Part shown: in pieces, positions 45,591 through 54,961 of the stretch
Layout: every line of letters starts with the position of its first letter
Position numbering within the stretch: the stretch's first letter is position 1
Origin: an uncultured Clostridia bacterium
GTDB taxonomy: Bacteria > Bacillota > Clostridia > Christensenellales > Borkfalkiaceae
Reading direction: 5' to 3'
Assembly: GCA_947631195.1 (NCBI GenBank)
Contig: CANRKK010000003.1
Location: 39,461-103,460, forward strand
Length of the DNA: 64,000 bases
Notes under the pieces: model-generated
Seen by the model: the letters and a program-made list of their open reading frames with translations, nothing else
Database searches by the model: none
Told to the model about the DNA's origin: nothing
Made by a program: the position numbers and the translations under genes

Positions 45591-46743
45591 TTCTGTTTGC
45601 GGAATACGCAGTACGGGCAGGATTTGCAGCGACATAGCCGTAACTCTCGAAGAGCAGGGGCACGAGTGCAAAATAGCTTACGGCAGGGAGAGCGTGCCGC
45701 AGGATAAACTGAAATTCGCCCATAAAATCGGCTCCGGCTTCGGGGTAAAGGCGCATGCGGGGCTTTCCAGAATTTTCGACAGGGCGGGCTTCTATTCAAG
45801 CCGTTCCACCAAAAAATTTATCGGGTGGATTGAAGAGTACAAACCGGATATAATCCATCTTCACAATCTGCACGGATATTATATAAACGTAAAAATCTTG
45901 TTTGAGTATCTCAAACGCGCCGATATCCCCGTGGTCTGGACGCTGCACGATTGCTGGTCGTTTACGGGGCATGCCTCATATTGCGACGCGATAGGCTGCG
46001 ACAAATGGCAAACGGTGTGCGGCAGATGCCCGCAAAAAGCGCGATATCCCAAAAGTCTTGTTTTCGACAGGTCAAAGTCCAACTACCTTCAAAAAAAGCA
46101 GCTGTTCACGGGCGTGAAAAACATGACGATCGTAACGCCCTCGGCGTGGCTCAGGGATTTGGTTTGCAAGTCGTTTTTGGGCGGCTATAACATATGCGTC
46201 GTCGGAAACGGCGTCGACAAATCAGTGTTCCGTCCCACCGAAAGCGCGTTCAGGCAACAACACGGGTTGGAGGGCAAAAAAATCGTGCTCGGCGCGGCCA
46301 GCGCATGGAACGAGCGCAAGGGATTCGGCGATTTTATCGAATTGTCCCGCATTTTGGACGACCGTTTCAAGGTGGTAATGGTGGGCGTAACCGAGCGGCA
46401 AAAGGCCATGCTTCCCGACAATATCCTTGCCGTCACCCGCACGGAGAACGCGCGGCAGCTTGCCGAAATTTATTCTGCGGCGGACGTGTTTGTAAATCCC
46501 ACCTACGAGGACGTGTCCTCTATGGTAAATCTCGAGGCGCAGGCGTGCGGCACTCCCGCAATCACTTATAAAACGGGCGGCGCGTGCGAAACCGTCCCGC
46601 CCGAAAACGTAGCTAAGCAGGGGGACGTGCAGGGTTTGGCCGACCTTTTAAACAGGGAGCTTAAACTTAACGACTACGTGCGCAGCGACCGCGATATGGC
46701 AGAGGAATATATAAAAATTTATAATAAAGTATCGGGAAAATGA
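45571..46743 (+). CDS. Glycosyltransferase family 4 (colanic-acid type)
   Basis: A 390-residue GT4 enzyme resembling colanic-acid/amylovoran-type glycosyltransferases. HLHNLHGYYIN, then WTLHDCWSFTGHASYCD with a cysteine-rich loop (CDAIGCDKW, CGRCPQ), is characteristic. The donor domain has AASAWNERKGFGDF. The expected second Glu-rich motif appears as TYEDVSSMVNLEAQACGTP. It adds a sugar to the lipid-linked repeat unit on the cytoplasmic face. It overlaps the preceding gene by 20 bases, with GGGGT upstream of the ATG. Confidence 0.82.
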   Translation: MKVLMVNSVCGIRSTGRICSDIAVTLEEQGHECKIAYGRESVPQDKLKFAHKIGSGFGVKAHAGLSRIFDRAGFYSSRSTKKFIGWIEEYKPDIIHLHNLHGYYINVKILFEYLKRADIPVVWTLHDCWSFTGHASYCDAIGCDKWQTVCGRCPQKARYPKSLVFDRSKSNYLQKKQLFTGVKNMTIVTPSAWLRDLVCKSFLGGYNICVVGNGVDKSVFRPTESAFRQQHGLEGKKIVLGAASAWNERKGFGDFIELSRILDDRFKVVMVGVTERQKAMLPDNILAVTRTENARQLAEIYSAADVFVNPTYEDVSSMVNLEAQACGTPAITYKTGGACETVPPENVAKQGDVQGLADLLNRELKLNDYVRSDRDMAEEYIKIYNKVSGK

Positions 46744-46753
46744 GAGGAGAGTT

Positions 46754-47788
46754 ATGGGCTTATTCACAGGAAAAACTTTAATGATAACGGGCGGCACGGG
46801 CAGCTTCGGCAACGCAGTTTTAAACAGATTTTTAAAGACCGACATAGGCGAGATCCGCATATTTTCGCGCGACGAAAAAAAGCAGGACGACATGCGCCAC
46901 GAATTTCAGGCCAAAATGCCCGCCGAAGCCGAAAAAATCAAGTTTTATATAGGGGACGTGCGTGACATACAGTCTGTTAAAAACGCCATACACGGCGTTG
47001 ACTATATCTTCCATGCGGCGGCGCTTAAGCAGGTGCCCAGCTGCGAGTTTTTCCCCGTCGAGGCGGTAAAGACCAACGTCCTCGGCACCGAAAACGTGCT
47101 CACGGCCGCCATAGACGAGGGGGTCAAAAGCGTTATCTGTCTTTCGACGGACAAGGCGGCCTATCCCGTAAACGCGATGGGCACGAGCAAGGCGATGATG
47201 GAAAAGGTAATCGTCGCCAAGTCGCGCACAACCGATAAAACCAAGATATGCTGCACCCGCTACGGCAACGTGATGTGCAGCCGCGGCAGCGTGATACCCC
47301 TTTGGATCGACCAGATAAAAAACGGCCAGCCTATAACCGTGACCGAGCCCAATATGACCCGCTTTATAATGTCCTTGGACGAGGCGGTGGATTTAGTGCT
47401 GTTCGCGTTCGAACACGGCGAAAGCGGCGACATACTTGTGCAAAAAGCCCCCGCGTGCACCATACGGGCGCAGGCCGAGGCCGTGTGCGAGCTGTTCGGC
47501 GGCGACAAAAATCAAATCAAGATAATCGGCATACGGCACGGCGAAAAGATGTTTGAAACCTTGCTGACCAACGAGGAGTGCGCGCACGCCGTGGACATGG
47601 GCAACTTCTACCGCGTTCCCTGCGACAAGCGCGGCTTAAACTACGACAAATATTTCACGCAGGGCAGCGTGGAGCGCAACGTCCTCAGCGAATTTAATTC
47701 CAACAATACCGAGCTCTTGACGGTGGAAGAAGTAAAGGACAAGCTGATGACTCTGCAATATATAAGGGACGAATTAAATAAGGTTTAA
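46754..47788 (+). CDS. capE: UDP-GlcNAc 4,6-dehydratase/5-epimerase CapE
   Basis: A 344-residue SDR enzyme (CapE/FlaA1/FnlA group). The NADP motif is ITGGTGSFGN. The STDKAAYPVNAMGTSK segment shows Met where most SDRs have the catalytic Tyr (MxxxK), as known for CapE. RYGNVMCSRGSV is also typical. It converts UDP-GlcNAc to UDP-2-acetamido-2,6-dideoxy-L-arabino-hexulose, the first step to UDP-N-acetyl-L-fucosamine. A strong GAGGAG site precedes the ATG, and capF follows after one base. Confidence 0.92.
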   Translation: MGLFTGKTLMITGGTGSFGNAVLNRFLKTDIGEIRIFSRDEKKQDDMRHEFQAKMPAEAEKIKFYIGDVRDIQSVKNAIHGVDYIFHAAALKQVPSCEFFPVEAVKTNVLGTENVLTAAIDEGVKSVICLSTDKAAYPVNAMGTSKAMMEKVIVAKSRTTDKTKICCTRYGNVMCSRGSVIPLWIDQIKNGQPITVTEPNMTRFIMSLDEAVDLVLFAFEHGESGDILVQKAPACTIRAQAEAVCELFGGDKNQIKIIGIRHGEKMFETLLTNEECAHAVDMGNFYRVPCDKRGLNYDKYFTQGSVERNVLSEFNSNNTELLTVEEVKDKLMTLQYIRDELNKV

Positions 47789-47789
47789 A

Positions 47790-49007
47790 ATGAAAATTCT
47801 TGTGACGGGCGCGGACGGCTTTGTGGGCAAAAATTTGGTTTGCGCGCTTAAAAACTTAAAGGACGGCAAGGACAAAACCCGCCCCGGCCTCGATATAGAG
47901 GAAGTCTTTTGCTACGACGTCCGTTCGGGCAGGGATAAGTTGAAAGAATACTGCGCCCGGGCGGACCTTGTATTCAATTTTGCGGGGGTCAACCGCCCCA
48001 AGGACGCGGGCGAATTTTCGGGCAACAGCGGCTTTGCCGAAGAGCTACTTTCAACGCTTGCGGCGGCAGGCAACAGGTGCCCCGTCATGCTCGCTTCCTC
48101 CGTGCAGGCCTGTCTCGAGGGCAGGTTTGCGGGCAGCGAATACGGAATGAGCAAACTCAAAGCGGAGGAGCTGTTTTTCGGCTACGGCAAAAAATACTCG
48201 ATACAGGTTTACGTTTTCCGCTTTCCCAACATCTTCGGCAAGTGGTGCAGGCCCGATTACAACAGCGCCGTCGCCACCTTTTGCCACAACATTGCAAACG
48301 GCTTGCCCATAAAGGTGAACGACCCCGCCACGGAGCTTGAACTTCTGTATATAGACGACCTTGTAAGCGCCATGCTCGACTTGGCGGAGGGCAAAGTTAA
48401 ACGGTGCGCATACGGCGGCGCAACCCCTGTCCCCGACGACAGCGGCGAATACTGTTTCGTCCCCTTGACTTACAGGGTCACGCTGGGCAAAATCGCAGAC
48501 CTGCTCTATAGTTTCGCCGCGCAGCCGCAGACGCTCGCGCTTCCCGCGTTACCGGACGGCAGTTTCGAAAAAAAGCTGTACTCAACCTATCTCTCCTATC
48601 TCCCCGCGGACAAAATAAAATTTCCGCTCGCGGCGAGGGAGGACGCGCGCGGCAGCTTTACCGAACTTTTAAAAACGCCGTCGTGCGGGCAGTTTTCCCT
48701 GAACGTCTCCAACCCGGGCGCAACAAAGGGAGAGCACTGGCACAACTCCAAGTGGGAATTCTTCATAGTCGTTTCGGGCCGCGCCCTTATTCGGGAGCGC
48801 AAGATAGGCACGGACGAAGTGCTCGAGTTTGAAGTGTGCGGGGAAAAGCCCGAGGCGGTGCACATGCTCCCCGGCTACACGCACAATATAATAAATCTTT
48901 CCCGAACGGAAAAACTTATCACCCTGATGTGGGCAAACGAGATTTTCGACCCCGCCCGCCCCGATACTTTTTATGAAAAGGTAGAACAAGATGGAAAAAG
49001 TAACTGA
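47790..49007 (+). CDS. capF: UDP-2-acetamido-2,6-dideoxy-hexulose reductase CapF
   Basis: A 405-residue two-domain enzyme. The N-terminal SDR domain starts with LVTGADGFVGKNLV, and its active site includes YGMSKLKAEE. The C-terminal cupin domain has GEHWHNSKWEFFIVVSG and LPGYTHNIIN, the metal-binding His cluster characteristic of CapF. It carries out the second step towards UDP-L-FucNAc (C3 epimerisation by the cupin, C4 reduction by the SDR). It starts one base after capE and overlaps capG by 17 bases. Confidence 0.92.
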   Translation: MKILVTGADGFVGKNLVCALKNLKDGKDKTRPGLDIEEVFCYDVRSGRDKLKEYCARADLVFNFAGVNRPKDAGEFSGNSGFAEELLSTLAAAGNRCPVMLASSVQACLEGRFAGSEYGMSKLKAEELFFGYGKKYSIQVYVFRFPNIFGKWCRPDYNSAVATFCHNIANGLPIKVNDPATELELLYIDDLVSAMLDLAEGKVKRCAYGGATPVPDDSGEYCFVPLTYRVTLGKIADLLYSFAAQPQTLALPALPDGSFEKKLYSTYLSYLPADKIKFPLAAREDARGSFTELLKTPSCGQFSLNVSNPGATKGEHWHNSKWEFFIVVSGRALIRERKIGTDEVLEFEVCGEKPEAVHMLPGYTHNIINLSRTEKLITLMWANEIFDPARPDTFYEKVEQDGKSN

Positions 49008-50172
49008 TTATTCAAATATCGGCTTTGCTCAAAACGGCAAACTAAAACTGCTGGTCATAGTCGGCACCCGTCCCGAGATCATACGCCTTTCCGAGGTAAT
49101 AAAAAAATGCCGCAAGTATTTTGACTGCATATTGGCCCACACGGGACAGAATTATGACTATAACCTGAACGGCGTGTTTTTCAAGGACTTGAAACTCGGC
49201 GAGCCCGAAGTGTATATGAATGCCGTGGGCGACGATTTGGGCGCAACTATAGGCAATATAATCGATTGCAGCTATAAATTAATGCGGCAGATCCAGCCTG
49301 ACGCGCTGCTTATTTTGGGGGACACCAACAGCTGCCTCTCGGCAATCGCCGCAAAGAGACTGCATATCCCCATCTTCCATATGGAGGCGGGCAACCGCTG
49401 CAAGGACGAGTGCCTGCCCGAAGAGACAAACCGCAGGATAGTGGATATAATTTCCGACGTAAACATGGCATATTCGGAGCATGCCCGCAGATATCTTGCC
49501 GAGTGCGGCCTGCCCAAGGAGAGAACGTACGTCACGGGCTCGCCCATGGCCGAAGTGCTGGACGCAAATCTCGCCGATATAGAAAAGTCCGATATTTTGG
49601 AAAGACTCAACCTGAAAGCGGGCGGATATATACTTCTCTCCGCGCACAGGGAGGAGAATATCGACACGGAAAAGAATTTTGTCTCGCTGTTCACGGCGAT
49701 AAACGAAATGGCAAAAAAATACGACATGCCCGTGCTGTATTCCTGCCACCCGCGCAGCAAAAAGCGGCTGGAGCAGAGCGGCTTTAAACTCGACGGGCGG
49801 GTTATACGGCACGAGCCGCTCGGCTTCCACGACTACAACAAATTGCAGATGAACGCCTTTGCGGTGGTTTCCGACAGCGGCACGCTGCCCGAGGAGAGTT
49901 CTTATTTCACCTCAAAAGGCAAGCCTTTTCCCGCTGTGTGCATCCGCACTTCCACCGAGCGGCCCGAGGCTCTGGACAAGGGCTGTTTCGTGCTCGCGGG
50001 GATAGATACAAATTCCCTCCTGCAGGCGGTTGATACGGCAGTATGCCTCAACCAAGGGGGGGATTGGGGCATACCCGTGCCCGATTACACCGATACAAAC
50101 GTCTCGTCAAAGGTTGTAAAACTCATTCAGTCATACACGGGAATAGTAAATAAAACGGTCTGGAAAAAGTAA
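48991..50172 (+). CDS. capG: UDP-GlcNAc 2-epimerase family protein CapG
   Basis: A 393-residue GT-B-like epimerase. The opening VIVGTRPEIIRLSEVI, the LAHTGQNYDYNLNGVFFKDL segment, LGDTNSCL, HMEAGNRCKDECLPEETNR and SDSGTLPEES are family hallmarks. In this context it is the CapG type, which completes UDP-N-acetyl-L-fucosamine by C2 epimerisation, rather than the ManNAc-forming WecB/MnaA. The gene begins inside the end of capF. Confidence 0.9.
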   Translation: MEKVTDYSNIGFAQNGKLKLLVIVGTRPEIIRLSEVIKKCRKYFDCILAHTGQNYDYNLNGVFFKDLKLGEPEVYMNAVGDDLGATIGNIIDCSYKLMRQIQPDALLILGDTNSCLSAIAAKRLHIPIFHMEAGNRCKDECLPEETNRRIVDIISDVNMAYSEHARRYLAECGLPKERTYVTGSPMAEVLDANLADIEKSDILERLNLKAGGYILLSAHREENIDTEKNFVSLFTAINEMAKKYDMPVLYSCHPRSKKRLEQSGFKLDGRVIRHEPLGFHDYNKLQMNAFAVVSDSGTLPEESSYFTSKGKPFPAVCIRTSTERPEALDKGCFVLAGIDTNSLLQAVDTAVCLNQGGDWGIPVPDYTDTNVSSKVVKLIQSYTGIVNKTVWKK

Positions 50173-50203
50173 TAAAGCTAACAATAAAAATCGGCAAACG
50201 TAA

Positions 50204-51358
50204 ATGACCCTTTTAAAAGCTAACCAAAAATATAACATTTGCCTTGTTGCGGTGTTTGCGGCGGCAACCGTTGCGCTGTGTCTTTTCAATATCGGCACCT
50301 TTAAAATCTCCCCGGTATATTTTGTCTTTCTTGCGATTATTCTCATGCTTTATCTTTTTGCGAGGGAGCGCAAAACGGCCTGCTTTATTTCCGTTTTAAG
50401 CCTGTTTTTCGTATTTTTTATATGTTCCGAAAACGGTCCGGACTATGCCAACTACGGCGGCATCTTCGATATGGTAAAAACGGGCGTCGACTTCGGCAGC
50501 ATACACGGCGAAACGTTATATCTTTTGATAAACAAGTTTTTTTCTTCTTTTTTAAGTTATAACGCGTTCAGGGTGGTTTTTCTCGGCGCATTTACCTTTT
50601 TGTACGCCTATTCGGCGTATAAACTCTCCCCCGACCCCACGTATTCGTTCATTTTAACTTTTTTGGGCCTCATCGTCTATCTCATTTCCGCATACAGACA
50701 GTTTGCGGTTTGCGCCATAGCGCTGTATTCGGTATGGCTGGCGCTCGGCAGACGCAAAAAGTTTTTGCCCGCGGCGCTGTGCGCGGTAAGCGTTTTCATC
50801 CACGGCAGCGGAATAATTTCTTTGGCAATAGTCATATGCCTTTGCCTGAAATTCAACTGTAAAATAAAGCACGGTTACGTCTTATTGTCCGCCGCGCTGG
50901 CCGCAAGGGCGATGTTGTACGTGCTTTTCAAAACGTTTCCTGTGGAGTCTCTCGTGTCCTCCGTCACGGTCTATACGGAATTGAAACTGTTTTCGTTCGG
51001 CTTTTTATCGAGAATCGCCGAATGTCTGCTGCTTTGGATATATTCGCGGCGCGTAAATTTAAATCCCGCAACGCAGAAGCTGTTTTTTATATATTTTTGG
51101 CTCACGCTCCTGTATATTGTCGTCCCCTACGAATTTTTAATGGCGAGACTTTTAATCATATGCAGGTTTTTGGCGACAATACTCGTGCCCGCAATATCTC
51201 TGTCGGAGCAAACGACTAAAAGCGGATTATTTTTAACCAAAAGTTATGCCGTCAAAAACGAGCTCAGAATCCTGTTTTTTATAGTGTATCTCGTGTTGTT
51301 TATATATCAATTGGGCTTTCAAAGCGGCTATTTTCCCTATATCCATATGTTTTTTTAA
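50204..51358 (+). CDS. EpsG/Wzy-like polysaccharide polymerase
   Basis: A 384-residue polytopic membrane protein with about ten hydrophobic helices. The extracellular loop text ENGPDYANYGGIF after the third helix matches the EpsG family, which includes O-antigen/capsule polymerases. It likely joins lipid-linked repeat units outside the membrane. No good ribosome site is seen before the ATG; the gene follows capG by 31 bases. Confidence 0.8.
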   Translation: MTLLKANQKYNICLVAVFAAATVALCLFNIGTFKISPVYFVFLAIILMLYLFARERKTACFISVLSLFFVFFICSENGPDYANYGGIFDMVKTGVDFGSIHGETLYLLINKFFSSFLSYNAFRVVFLGAFTFLYAYSAYKLSPDPTYSFILTFLGLIVYLISAYRQFAVCAIALYSVWLALGRRKKFLPAALCAVSVFIHGSGIISLAIVICLCLKFNCKIKHGYVLLSAALAARAMLYVLFKTFPVESLVSSVTVYTELKLFSFGFLSRIAECLLLWIYSRRVNLNPATQKLFFIYFWLTLLYIVVPYEFLMARLLIICRFLATILVPAISLSEQTTKSGLFLTKSYAVKNELRILFFIVYLVLFIYQLGFQSGYFPYIHMFF

Positions 51359-51374
51359 AGCGTCAATCTGAACA

Positions 51375-52889
51375 ATGTCAAAAAAAATCACTGCAAAAAA
51401 ATTCATAGCAAACGTCGTATTCGCGGTTGCGGCGCAGGTAATTTCACTTTCCATAAGTTTTATTACCATTTTAATCGTGCCCAAGTTTATAGAGCCCCTG
51501 CAATATTCCTATTGGCAGTCGTACGTTCTGTACGTGGGCTATGTCGGGATTTTGAACTTCGGCTTGTTGCACGGGCTTCTTTTGCGATACGCCAAGTATG
51601 ACTACGACGAGCTCGACAAGGCGAGGATCCGCTCCCAGCTATACGTCATGCTTGCGCTTACCAGCGCGGCGGCGGTAGCGGCATGTTTCGTATTCGGGTT
51701 CGTAATGGACGGCGACTACAAGACGGTTGCCATACTCGTCGCAATCGGCGCGGTCACAAAAAATATAGTCACTTATTCCGACTATATGTTCCAGATAACA
51801 AACAGAATCAGCAAATACGCCATAGAGGCCATAATCCAAAGGGGAGTGTACGGCGTTATCGTCGTGATTCTGCTGTGCCTGCGCGTGCAGGATTTTGTTT
51901 GGTTTTGCGCGGCCGACCTGTGCGGCGACGCGGTTGCCATAATCTTCGGCATGATATTCAACAGGGGACTGTTCTTCGGCGCGCCCATAAAATTGAAGGC
52001 GGCGTTCGTCGAGTTAAAAACCAATGTTTCGGCGGGCGCTATATTGCTTTTGGCGGCCCTTTCGTCAACTTTTATTGCCGGCAGCGCAAAGATGATCATC
52101 CAGTGGAGGTGGGGCGAACTTCTGTTCGGGCAGGTCTCGTTTGCCTTCAGCCTTTCCAATATAGCCTTAACCTTCGTGCAGGCGGTCAGCACGGTGCTGT
52201 TTCCCTCGCTCAAGAGGGTGGAGGAACAGCGTCTGCCCGAAATATACAGCGGAGTGCGCAACGCAATTTCCCCGCTGCTCGTCGTGGCGATGAATTGCTA
52301 TTTTATAGGGTGCTGGATATTAAAAATGTGGCTGCCTAAATATTCGGACAGTCTTGTATATCTCGGCATATTGTTGCCGCTTATAATCTATTCCTCAAAG
52401 GTCAATCTGCTCACGAACAACTACCTAAAGGTTTACCGCAAGGAAAAGACGATGCTGATAGTCAACGTCGCCTCCATAGTATTGGGCGTGATAGCCTTTG
52501 CGCTGTGCGCGTACGTGTTCAACAATCTCATGGCCCTGCTTATCTGCATAATCGCAGTAATTATGTTTAATTCCATAGTTTCCGAAATTTGCGTGATGCG
52601 CATTATCAAAGTCAAAATCATCAAAGAGCACATCTACGAATCGATTATGACGGTTGCGTTTATACTGTGCGCAAGCCTGTTGAAGCTATGGGTGGGTCTT
52701 GCAGTGTATGCAGGCGCGTGCGCAATATACTTGCTGTTAAATTATAAAACCGTAGCGTCGCTCATTAAAAGCATATTCAAACGCGGCAAAAAAGCTGAGC
52801 CCGCAGGCGCGGAGGACACTCTCCCCGCCGCTCCCGCCGACTCCCCCGGCTCACCCGACCAATCCCCTCCCCAAAATCCCGCCCCTTAA
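51375..52889 (+). CDS. Wzx-like polysaccharide flippase (MOP superfamily)
   Basis: A 504-residue membrane protein with 12-14 hydrophobic helices. The opening FIANVVFAVAAQVISLSISF resembles the Wzx/RfbX flippases that move undecaprenyl-linked repeats across the membrane. A Pro/Ala/Ser-rich cytoplasmic tail of about 35 residues ends the protein. It is the last gene of the operon, 36 bp before a strong terminator. No Shine-Dalgarno site is obvious. Confidence 0.85.
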   Translation: MSKKITAKKFIANVVFAVAAQVISLSISFITILIVPKFIEPLQYSYWQSYVLYVGYVGILNFGLLHGLLLRYAKYDYDELDKARIRSQLYVMLALTSAAAVAACFVFGFVMDGDYKTVAILVAIGAVTKNIVTYSDYMFQITNRISKYAIEAIIQRGVYGVIVVILLCLRVQDFVWFCAADLCGDAVAIIFGMIFNRGLFFGAPIKLKAAFVELKTNVSAGAILLLAALSSTFIAGSAKMIIQWRWGELLFGQVSFAFSLSNIALTFVQAVSTVLFPSLKRVEEQRLPEIYSGVRNAISPLLVVAMNCYFIGCWILKMWLPKYSDSLVYLGILLPLIIYSSKVNLLTNNYLKVYRKEKTMLIVNVASIVLGVIAFALCAYVFNNLMALLICIIAVIMFNSIVSEICVMRIIKVKIIKEHIYESIMTVAFILCASLLKLWVGLAVYAGACAIYLLLNYKTVASLIKSIFKRGKKAEPAGAEDTLPAAPADSPGSPDQSPPQNPAP

Positions 52890-52924
52890 AAAGAGCGATT
52901 TAGTCCAAAAATCTTCATAGCCCG

Positions 52925-52973
52925 CCAAAAAGCGACTAATCTCGAAATCAATTTGAGATTAGTCGCTTTTTGG
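52925..52973. terminator. Long-stem terminator ending the polysaccharide operon
   Basis: A perfect 19-bp inverted repeat (52925-52943 and 52955-52973) around an 11-nt loop, with CCAAAAAGCG on one arm and CGCTTTTTGG on the other. It works in either direction, and the boundary to the accessory region lies just past it. Confidence 0.85.
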
Positions 52974-53839
52974 TGCTTGTTTGCAGCGATTATCGTTGAA
53001 TCGCTTGGCCCTCTGAAAGAATGGAAGAATACTCCGAACAAAAGCCCGCTTATTATCAAAGGTCAACGGCAATGCGGCAAGACCTTTTCGGAGAGAAGGT
53101 TTGCAGAGGAAAACGATAAGCATGTCGTTTATTTTAACTTTCTTAAAAATCCAAACTATATTTCCATTTTCAACGGCTCGCTGTAGGTGGACGACCTCAT
53201 CATCATGATGTCGGCGCTCCTCGGCAACGAGCCGGTTGTCGTGCCGCACGAGACGATCATCATCCTCGGCGAAATTCAGGACTGCCCCAAGGCACGGACA
53301 GCGATGAAGCCGCTCAACTTCGAGGAGTTCCTTTGGGCAAATGGGATCGGGGAACATGTTATTCATACATTAAAAAAGTGCTTGGAAAACGCCACCGTGC
53401 CCGAGGCATTGCACAACAAATGCAGGAGCTGATGCTTCAATACACGGTCGTCGGCGGGATGCCAAAGGTAATGCAGAAATTCGTGGATACCAAGCAGATG
53501 AACGCCGTTTTAGCGCTTCAGAGGTACATCGTCCGCTCCTAAGGGGGCGATTTTTGAGAATTTGATTGCCGATATTTTCGTAAAGATGGGCAGAAAACTA
53601 TATTATTATCACAAGGATTCGGGCTGGAAATTGACTTCGTGACACGATACAAGGGCGGGTGCTACCTCGTGGAAGTCAAGGCCACAACCGGCAACACCAA
53701 GAGCGCGAAAACCATTCTCGCTCACCCCGAAAAATACCATGTTTCGGGAGTGATTAAACTCGGACAGTACAATGTTGGCAAAACCGATAACATCCTCACC
53801 ATTCCGTTGTATTTTGGATTTTTGTTGGCTGAATCTTAA
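52974..53839 (+). pseudogene. Decayed AAA ATPase with DUF4143
   Basis: Remnant of an ATPase of the AAA_14/DUF4143 family (intact members ~430 residues). Recognisable pieces are the P-loop text IKGQRQCGKTF, then IIILGEIQDCPKART, LNFEEFLWANG, YTVVGGMPKVMQ, FENLIADIFVKMG and a final EIDFVTRYKGG, then VEVKAT. The frame is broken by an in-frame TAG at 53184-53186. Frame changes follow near 53400, near 53540 (a TAA is used there) and near 53622. The stretch between the Walker B-like region and the LNFEEFLW segment is deleted. No start codon with a ribosome site is evident. It is non-functional as read. Confidence 0.85.
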
Positions 53840-53976
53840 GTGATGGTATCTTACAAAAAATCAGTTAATTTATTTAACTTCTTATTAGCTATGGTTTGTA
53901 CTTGGTTTGCCAATTCAATAAAATTATAAATATTTTGTAACAATTTGTAGTTTTATTCCGTCTAAATCATAAAAGG

Positions 53977-54876
53977 CTAAATATTGTTCCTATAATTGTA
54001 CTTCTTCAATACTTTTATTTTTCTGTTGGTCGTCACTTCGGTATATCTTTCCGTAATAGTTATGTTGGAGTGGCCTAAAATTTCCTGCACCGCCCTGATA
54101 TCTGCGCCGTTGGCAAGCAGATTTGTTGCAAATGTGTGACGCAGATAGTGGGGGGTTGCTTTGGGATTAATTTTGGCGATATCGCGGTATTTGAAAAAAA
54201 TATCTTCGATAGCGTGGATGGAGATTGGCGACATCATTCTGTTTACGAATAGATAGTTGTGGTTTTTTACATATGTTTTTCTAAGTGAAATCCAATTTTT
54301 TAAATTATCCACAGTCTGTTGGCACGAAAGATAAATCAGACGCTCTTTTCTGCCTTTGCCGTGGATAAGAATAATGCGGGATTTCAAATCTATATCGTCC
54401 AAACGGATTGCTGCCGCTTCTCCAATCCTTATACCTGTTGAACATAAAAGGTCTATCAAAGCCATATCTCGCGTGGTTTCAAAAGATTGAAAAGGCGACA
54501 ATGAACTATCTTTTTGGTTTTCCACGCTGTTCAGCAATTTTTTAATGCTGTGGACGGGAATGGTGCGCGGCAGTGCCTTTTCGGTCTTTAATTTAAATTC
54601 GTATTGAAGCATTGGGTTGGACAAGCGATCGTTCCTGTATATGTATTTAAAAAATTGATTTAAACTTGCAAGGTGACGTTTTATTGTAGAACATTTATGC
54701 CTTGTTGAAGTAAGGCGGGAGATGTAATCCATAACATTACCGTTCGGGTTATCTCTGATATAAAAAAAATAAGAATTTAAATCCGAGCGATAGGATAGGA
54801 TTGTTTTCTCACCTAAGTTTTTGCTTAATTTGCAATAGGTTAAAAATTCGTTGATTTGATTTTGGTATTCATCCAT
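53977..54876 (-). CDS. Tyrosine recombinase (XerC/D-like integrase)
   Basis: A 299-residue tyrosine site-specific recombinase. The N-terminal SAM-like DNA-binding domain spans about 1-95. The catalytic residues are Arg in CSTGIRIGEA, Lys in HGKGRKERLI, HxxR in HYLRHTFATN, the second His in LGHSNITI and nucleophile Tyr in ERYTEV. AAGGAG precedes the ATG. It is AT-rich and divergent from the TIR gene. Its position at the edge of the defence genes suggests an integrase of the island, or a local invertase; no flanking att sites are certain. About 135 bp between the pseudogene and its stop hold no gene. Confidence 0.9.
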   Translation of the reverse strand: MDEYQNQINEFLTYCKLSKNLGEKTILSYRSDLNSYFFYIRDNPNGNVMDYISRLTSTRHKCSTIKRHLASLNQFFKYIYRNDRLSNPMLQYEFKLKTEKALPRTIPVHSIKKLLNSVENQKDSSLSPFQSFETTRDMALIDLLCSTGIRIGEAAAIRLDDIDLKSRIILIHGKGRKERLIYLSCQQTVDNLKNWISLRKTYVKNHNYLFVNRMMSPISIHAIEDIFFKYRDIAKINPKATPHYLRHTFATNLLANGADIRAVQEILGHSNITITERYTEVTTNRKIKVLKKYNYRNNI

Positions 54877-54934
54877 TGTATTTCTCCTTTTTTTACTACT
54901 GCAAATTATATATAAAATTTAAAAAATTTGAAAG

Positions 54935-54952
54935 AAATAACTATTGATTATT
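54935..54952. repeat. 18-bp inverted repeat, left copy (upstream of TIR gene)
   Basis: AAATAACTATTGATTATT lies directly before the GGGAGGAG ribosome site of the TIR gene. Its exact reverse complement is at 56825-56842, upstream of the convergent kinase gene. Confidence 0.9.
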
Positions 54953-54961
54953 GGGAGGAGT

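Noticed and set aside
52925..52973. 19-bp inverted repeat considered as an insertion-sequence end
   Set aside because: It is one compact hairpin with A/T-rich outer arms right after the last capsule gene and fits a terminator; no transposase is nearby.
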